Shown here: piece by piece, positions 30,328 to 35,786 of the stretch
How the letters are laid out: each line of letters begins with the position of its first letter
Numbering within the stretch: position 1 is the first letter of the stretch
Assembly: GCA_032718475.1 (NCBI GenBank)
Contig: JAUCBJ010002477.1
Span: forward strand, 1-35,786
Length of the DNA stretch: 35,786 nucleotides
Direction: 5' to 3'
Source: Nemertoderma westbladi
Lineage: Eukaryota > Xenacoelomorpha > Nemertodermatida > Nemertodermatidae
Translations under genes and position numbers: made by a program
The notes under the pieces: model-generated
Told to the model about the DNA's origin: nothing
Databases searched by the model: none
Seen by the model: only the letters and a program-made list of their open reading frames with translations

Positions 30328-31091
30328 TCGTTTGTGATTATTATTTCCCAAGGAAATAAGAGTGTCGGAGAAATATAAAAATATATTTTCTACTTGTACG
30401 TGGCGAGGTATTGTATTGTCAGTCACGCGTGTGACGAGTGCGAACTTCGTGCAGAAAAACTGCAAACCACTTCAGCGAACAATTATCAATATTAATATCA
30501 ATATAACATAACATAAAGTTACAGGTATGGCTAGTTACTACGTTATATAAATCCCTCGCAGCCCACACGGCCTTGTAATCAAAAGGTTTTGGAATCGACG
30601 CTTACTGAGGACGCTATTCGAATTTATATATAATATATTTTACTATTCATATTGGCTTCGGACAATTTTTTACGAATTTTTTACCATTTGAATCAACAGT
30701 TAGTTCGAAATTGACTGAACAATTAATTAAAAAAATAAATCATGGGGAAGGTAATGAGCCGCCTGAAATAAAATCCCTCAGGCATTATTGTTTCGACATT
30801 ATTGGTATTACGATATGACATAATAAGTGTACCTTTTACATGTTTTGTGATATATTATTTGGACCCGGAATCGAAATTAAAAGTAAAAAACAATGTCACT
30901 GATGCCGTGTTTGCCCTTCATTGATTCTGCCATGACAATGTATTACTAATATTAAAATACGTAACCAATAACTCATTACTGGCTAGCTTCACAGGGCTCT
31001 ATGGGACATTGTAAACCTTACACAATGTCCTGAAATATTGGGTCATAATTAAGCATTGTTATATATACGCTAGTATTTATATAGTATTATA
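30328..31091. other. Intergenic, 3' flank of kinase
   Basis: No gene seen. No clear AATAAA shortly after the kinase stop; AT-rich sequence with ACACGCGTGT-like words at about 30423-30434. Confidence 0.3.
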
Positions 31092-33048
31092 CAGGGTGTC
31101 CCACAAAATTTGATAATTTTTGTATTTTCATTTGTGCAGCTCCATATTAATGATTTTAAGTAATTATGGTGTCACTGGATAGCTGGAAAGTGCTATTTTG
31201 TGCAAACTGGTGATAAAACATCAAATAGAGTACCCAACATGGATTGTTTTAATATAGGGGCCTACTAATTACATACTTAAATACAAGGTAATAAATATTT
31301 GAAGAGATATCAATATGTCCTCCTCCAACCCTGGCACACATTTCATTAAAGCTGTGAGCCACAAAACGAGAGAGAGAGAGAAAACGAGATTTTCCCCAAA
31401 ATTCGGCAGTTCCATCGGTTAACATGCCCGGATAGATGAAATGTGGTTTCATCACTGAAAAACACATGTTCTGGTGATTTGTTGTTGAGGAACAATGCTA
31501 TGGACTCCGCACAGCTTACTCGCTTACTAATGTCACTTGTACTGTACGTAAACCATTTATATCTGTAACTTGTATGGCTTAAAATTACGTTTTTAATGAC
31601 TCGTCAGGCGGTGCTTTTACTTATCCCAAGGGCTAGTCCTGGCCGCCTTAGAAACCAGTTTTGTAAAAAGTTGAATCTATGAATACATTTTGATCACCAC
31701 TAAACATGATGAATAAATTGAGAAAAGGTCACCACAATCAAACTGAACGAAATGAAACCTAAACCAAAACATGTACAACAACGCCACATATATAATAATT
31801 TCTAACGATTAATTCCAGAACCTCTTTCTGTAGCAACATTCTCTTTCGTGTTACAATTAATTGTAATAATTTGGCAATAAAAATTGTTGTTAAAAAATCC
31901 ATGTTAAATTAAAAACTTTGTTTCAACAAAAAACAGAAAAACAAAAAATATAACTCTCTAGCTATCCAATGACCTCATTTTATAGTCGAGTCAATCTATC
32001 AAAAAACCCATAAGTATTTCGCAATCAATCCGAACCACACATTTTGGATTCTATATTACCTTATTAATGACCAAAAAAAGTCTATAAAATTTTATTTTCG
32101 GATCATATGTTTATTCATGGAAATTCTGCGTAAATTTGCATAACACAAGCCAAACAAAAGGAACATTAGGGAAAAGTAAGTAGCAAATTGGTGATGTTCC
32201 AGAATAATTTAATTAATTTCACAATAAGCTGTGATTCAAAGGGAAATTAGTAAAATTTACACTGGCGTGTTACACATTAATTGCTATATCTTGGAAACTA
32301 GAAGTCGCATCAAATTTTTAAATATATCAGAAACTTCACGATATATTAAGGTAACTGTTGTAAAAAAATTATACAATTCCACTGCAAGGAAATTTCATAA
32401 TTTCCTTTAATGTTAGCGAAGATTTTTCACATAATTAAATTGTGATTGCTATATTGATTTTAGGTGTAATTTATTTATTTGTTTTAGTTTGAAAACAACA
32501 ATAGTTTATCATATAACAAATACATATTTTGGGGATAGGGGATTTTGAGTTCGATAAATCCGATGGGCGAGGTTACATCCACCCGTTTAGTAGAGAAGTT
32601 GTGTAAATAAGGTTCTTATATTGTACCAGCAAAATTGGTATTAAAAATGGATAAATTTAGACAAATTTCCGTTGCTCTGTAAACTAAATTGGTAACTATC
32701 TAGAAGTGCATACTTCTGTCAATCGATAGTCAATAGAGTAAAGTTTGTCTGTACCAAATTTGGAGAAAATCCCACCAATAGATCTCTTGTTGCTATGTAA
32801 AATCCATGTTGCTAAGGAAAGAAACAGGAAATTGAAGGTGATCCGCATAATATATATTTTTATAGACTTTTTTGGGGGTATTAGGCAAGGTAATGTAGAA
32901 TAAAAAAAATTTGGTTTGTATGAATTGCGAATTTGTTATGGGTTGACCCCCTTTTTCGACTAGATTGAATCGCCTATTACTGAAAATCATTAATATGGAG
33001 CTGCACAAATAAAAATACAAAAAGTATCAAATTTTGTGGGACACCCTG
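31092..33048. mobile_element. Tc1/mariner-type transposon, internally rearranged
   Basis: TIRs of about 75 bp: CAGGGTGTCCCACAAAATTTG at 31092 and the same inverted, ending at 33048. They continue through TTTGTATTTT.ATTTGTGCAG and CTCCATATTAATGATTTT. The left flank is TA (31090-31091), the expected target dinucleotide; the right flank is TG. A transposase remnant lies on the minus strand near the left end. The remaining 1.3 kb (31690-32960) is AT-rich and non-coding. The minus ORF at 32793-33020 is part of the terminus. Confidence 0.85.
31270..31690 (-). pseudogene. Tc1/mariner-like transposase fragment
   Basis: The minus-strand frame reads RRPGLALGISKSTA, a stop (TGA where Trp is usual), RVIKNVILSH, then KRVSCAESIALFLNN, PEHVFFSDETTFHLSG and VNRWNCRILGK. 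This is the second HTH (RxLAxELGISxSTVxRVL) and the first catalytic Asp block (FSDExTFHxSGxVNRxNxRIxG) of a mariner-like transposase widespread in arthropods and other invertebrates. After a frame change the C-terminal piece FNEMCARVGGGHIDIS follows (about 31300-31350). The blocks with the second and third catalytic residues are deleted, so it cannot be active. Confidence 0.75.
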
Positions 33049-33065
33049 TGGCCTGTATATGTAAG

Positions 33066-33180
33066 TAGTTATTTATGTAAATCTCCCTCGCTGCGCTCGC
33101 TCGGTACATAAATAAACTCGGGTCATAACGCTGAAAAGTGCTACTTTGCACACAATGATGTAAATAGTTAATATAAGTTG
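33066..33180. mobile_element. Family P palindromic MITE, partial copy 4
   Basis: The inverse of 20265-20377: TTTATGTAAATCTCCCTCGC, CTCGGTACATAAATAAACTC, GGGTCATAACGCTGAAAAGTGCTACTTTGC. One outer arm is missing on the left, where it abuts the mariner terminus. Confidence 0.75.
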
Positions 33181-33974
33181 GTGGCATCAGCGGTATACCT
33201 ATCCAATATCTATATTGCCTAGCTAATCATACACAAACCGGAAAGCCGGAAAACCATTAAAATGTTATTTGTATTTAATACAATAGGAAATCATAATATC
33301 ATTAATGATGTAGAAAAGTAATTACTTTATATTACAAGAGAGAAATGAACACGAAATTAAACTAAGTAACTGCCGGTTGATATAAATAATATTCCGTATA
33401 AATAAATTTAAATAAATAACAACAACTGATAAATTGGTTAATTAAGGGGGGGGGGGGGGGGGCAAATTATCTCGGAATTACATTTCACGATATTTCCATT
33501 TTTCAAAATTTTTATTAATTAATTTACTTAAAAATGTAAAAAATCGGCTGGATAATTTTTGTTAGTGCTGAGTCCAAAAAATTGGTTTCAAAATAATTGG
33601 ATAAATATTAAGGGACTAGTTAGTGTTTTTAGTGAAATATTTAATTCCGCCACTTTCCGCTAGAGGGTCACAAAAAATAAAAATTTTTATTTTTATTTCT
33701 CTTTGGCCTTCCCCACGTTGGTTGAACACCACATAGACAACAATGATATTCACCTAGAACATGAAGTTAGAGCTGTTTAAAAAACTCCCCTGAGGGGGGG
33801 GGGGGTACCCCCCCACCCCCCCCCCCCCCCCCCTTAAACATTGCGTAGATATTTACAGATAGATTGAATTGGTTAGTCAGTATTGTAGGAAATTAACACT
33901 AAATATTGGATGGATAGAGGATAGATAACTTATTTATTACTGCGACGCCGCAGATAACTTTAAACTGTTAAAGC
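33181..33974. other. Intergenic with G/C homopolymers
   Basis: G run at about 33447-33462. At about 33797-33833, GAGGGGGGGGGGGGTACCCCCCCACCCC... forms a G/C inverted repeat. No gene seen. This is the 3' flank of the ANKRD49-like gene. Confidence 0.4.
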
Positions 33975-34676
33975 TCAGCTGTGCGACGTTGACGGCTGTG
34001 GTTCTTCCATGATTGTCTCCGAGTCAGGCGGTTTAAACAACGATTCCCAGGGGCCGAACCTTCGAGCGATATCGTACGGAGTCTCCCCGATGGAGTTCGT
34101 CACGGTCAGATCGACGCCGGGCCAACTAACCAACAGTTTAACAACGTCCACGGACTCTCGCTGACTGGCCGCTATGTGCTGCGCGGTCTGCCCCCCAGAG
34201 GTCCGAGCGTTCACGTCCGCTCCGTGTTGGAGCAGGCACCTCGCCACATCGAGTTGGTTCCATCGGATTGCGGAGTGCAACGGCTCCCAGCCGTCGGAGG
34301 TCCGCGAGCGGATGTCCGCCCCGTTGCTAAGCAGCAGCTCGCACGCGGGTAGATGGCCGTTGTAGCTGGCGCGATGCAGCGGCGTGTATCCGTCGTCGTC
34401 GGATACCGCGACAAGCTCCCGGTTACCGAGTAGCATGTCCCGCATACCGGGATGGTCCCCGCTTTGGGCAGCGTATAAGAATCGTTCCTCTACTGGTGCG
34501 TTCGGACCGGGTACAGTGTCCGCTGAGTCGCGACTATCGTCCGATAAGTCACCAGCTCCAGCCAGTCTGTAGCTCTGCAGTTTCGCGATGAATCGAATTT
34601 TTTCAGTTTCGTCTAACTCATCGAATCTCATCATCGACTGAATGTCCACTTCCGTCAGCTGTGTTGAATCATCCAT
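33975..34676 (-). CDS. ANKRD49: ANKRD49-like ankyrin repeat protein, intact
   Basis: 233 residues from the ATG at 34676. An acidic N-terminus (1-60) is followed by a degenerate repeat (about 62-91) and ankyrin repeats at about 95-124 (DGYTPLHRASYNGHL), 128-157 (DGWEPLHSAIRWNQLDVARC, LLQHGADVNA), 161-191 (GGQTAQHIAASQRESVDVV) and 195-213 (GETPYDIARRFGPW). Human ANKRD49 (about 239 residues) has the same order and telling details: DGW.PLHSA..WN, LLQH.AD.NA.T, AA..R.S, ET..DIARR....LF. Ankyrin repeats mediate protein binding; ANKRD49 is reported as nuclear and linked to spermatogenesis, but a role here is only by homology. Single coding exon, no stops, GC-rich compared with its flanks. The call is firm at family level; orthology cannot be proven here. 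Confidence 0.88.
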   Translation of the reverse strand: MDDSTQLTEVDIQSMMRFDELDETEKIRFIAKLQSYRLAGAGDLSDDSRDSADTVPGPNAPVEERFLYAAQSGDHPGMRDMLLGNRELVAVSDDDGYTPLHRASYNGHLPACELLLSNGADIRSRTSDGWEPLHSAIRWNQLDVARCLLQHGADVNARTSGGQTAQHIAASQRESVDVVKLLVSWPGVDLTVTNSIGETPYDIARRFGPWESLFKPPDSETIMEEPQPSTSHS

Positions 34677-35540
34677 ATCTTTGAATTTTAACCGGTCAGC
34701 CGGTGACTCTGCGAATAGCTGAATATTTTTTTTCGAGTTTTACTTTCACAGTTTCAGGTTTCAATTTGTAAGCAGGTAAGATCTAACATTTTCTAAGAAT
34801 AGGCCTATCTCAGTATCTTCCTTCACTCTCTGACTCTCACCGGAATGTAAATAGGTACCGGTAAGGGTAAGCTAATCCTGTACTGTATCGCTGTATCTGC
34901 TATGCTAATGCTGTAATGCTGTGTTCTGGTGTTAATGTTCACTTTCAGGTACCATTAGAATCGCATTAGGCGAATCTGCACTCTGGCTCTGCTGCTGTGC
35001 TGCGCCAAATGCTGAAATGCCCCACCCCAACACAGCAACACCTGTCTGCAGCTTTTGTTCTAGCTCCACTTTAATTTGTTTGTTTTAAACCAGTGAAATT
35101 TTCTAACTAACTGTTAAGGCATTTAAAAATAAAATTAATTAACATCGCATCAATATCATAATAATATCACATTGATGATCATATCATAATCCTGGATTTG
35201 TTTTTAAGCGTTGCTATGACAATGATGGTATTCGAGAACCACATCATGTTTTATACCAAAGTCTAAGTTTTTATTCTGGCTTTCAATTAGAACCAAAATG
35301 TACAATTTTCGTCAAAGTGCAGGAGAGTTATTAAAGAATGAAACCTTACATATTCTGGCAAACACCCTGTATTAGCTTGCCCAAACTGGCAAGTTAATGT
35401 ATGTTCGCTTGCTCAAATTGGCACGTTCTGTAATGTATTTATTTGGTTTTGATTTATTATGTTCAATTGTGCTTTGCAGTTTAATTTGAGTGCATTATTT
35501 AGGTTTTCAATTGAACTACCGTTAGGTGTTTCATGATTTA
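34677..35540. other. Intergenic, 5' flank of ANKRD49-like gene
   Basis: No gene seen. ACACCCTGTA at 35362-35371 resembles the end of a mariner-type element (inverse TACAGGGTGT) with a TA flank, but I find no partner end. A promoter cannot be defined. Confidence 0.3.
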
Positions 35541-35567
35541 TGTAACCATAAATGCAACAGGAAACTG

Positions 35568-35786
35568 CTATTTTACAAAATCTTTACGTTTTAGGAAAGC
35601 GGCCTCTTTTACTTTCCTGCAATGGGCCCAGGCGCGGTACTCTACTCCACCGTCTATTTTCATAAGTCCCCATCTGTACACAATATTTATATCACCATCT
35701 TTAATTGTACGAAGCTGCCCAGAAGGCCTCTTACTTGGGACTTTCTGGGCCTCACCATAATACATGGTTAACACGACGACGTACAG
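35568..35786 (-). other. Open reading frame running off the window edge, unassigned
   Basis: The minus frame is open from the right edge to a stop at 35568-35570 and reads as a plausible charged protein end (PSKRPSGQLRTIKDGDINIV, then YRWGLMKIDGGVEYRAW, ending KRKDFVK). I do not recognise a family. The complementary plus ORF (35533-35760) is less protein-like. It could be the last exon of a gene beyond the window or chance. Confidence 0.25.

Noticed and set aside
31249-31467. Minus-strand ORF taken as an intact protein
   Set aside because: Its N-terminal half is an off-frame reading of the transposase FSDE block; only the C-terminal piece fits the family.
1-35786. tRNA, rRNA, CRISPR arrays, riboswitches
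   Set aside because: Looked for conserved cores and regularly spaced repeats; none was found. Tandem arrays here have no unique spacers.

Overview
This is animal nuclear DNA, AT-rich and packed with transposable elements, and reads like accessory or intergenic sequence from a marine invertebrate. The cellular genes it resembles are metazoan (dihydrofolate reductase, ANKRD49, an AGC protein kinase, a TMEM26-like first exon, an alpha-tubulin tail). The palindromic word GTAGGCCTAC and related AGGCCTA words recur about 20 times. I cannot name the species. No rRNA, tRNA, CRISPR array or bacterial operon was seen.

Layout. 16-1470: broken zinc-knuckle (gag-like) ORFs. 2742-4866 (minus): decayed HECT-like gene with two frameshifts and one stop. 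5286-6250: a degenerate tandem repeat and a 30-bp minisatellite. 6296-8171: Merlin (ISXO2-like) DNA transposon with a decayed transposase. 8260-12118: 3' part of an LTR retrotransposon (zinc-knuckle ORF, polypurine tract, LTR), invaded by a minus-strand LINE 5' end. 12460-12679: possible TMEM26-like exon. 13156-15026: inverted-repeat elements, including a perfect 64-bp palindrome. 15567-18290: MITE field rich in GTTCTAGAAC. 18766-19326 (minus): LINE C-terminus joined to an alpha-tubulin C-terminus. 20288-20955: palindromic elements. 21503-22072 (minus): intact intronless DHFR. 22966-25225: DNA transposon with long repeat-rich inverted termini and a 6-bp target duplication, holding a second copy of the LTR element. 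26057-29065: more inverted-repeat elements plus a LINE endonuclease fragment. 29113-30327: intact intronless AGC kinase. 31092-33048: Tc1/mariner remnant. 33975-34676 (minus): intact intronless ANKRD49 homologue.

The genes do not form a pathway or operon. The three intact genes (DHFR, kinase, ANKRD49-like) have single-exon coding regions in a region shaped by reverse transcription, so retrocopying is a reasonable hypothesis for some of them. The most unusual items are the LTR-element family whose only visible ORF is a double-zinc-motif protein directly upstream of the polypurine tract, the LINE/alpha-tubulin chimera, the DHFR with Asp at the usual animal Glu position, and the kinase with an altered activation segment.
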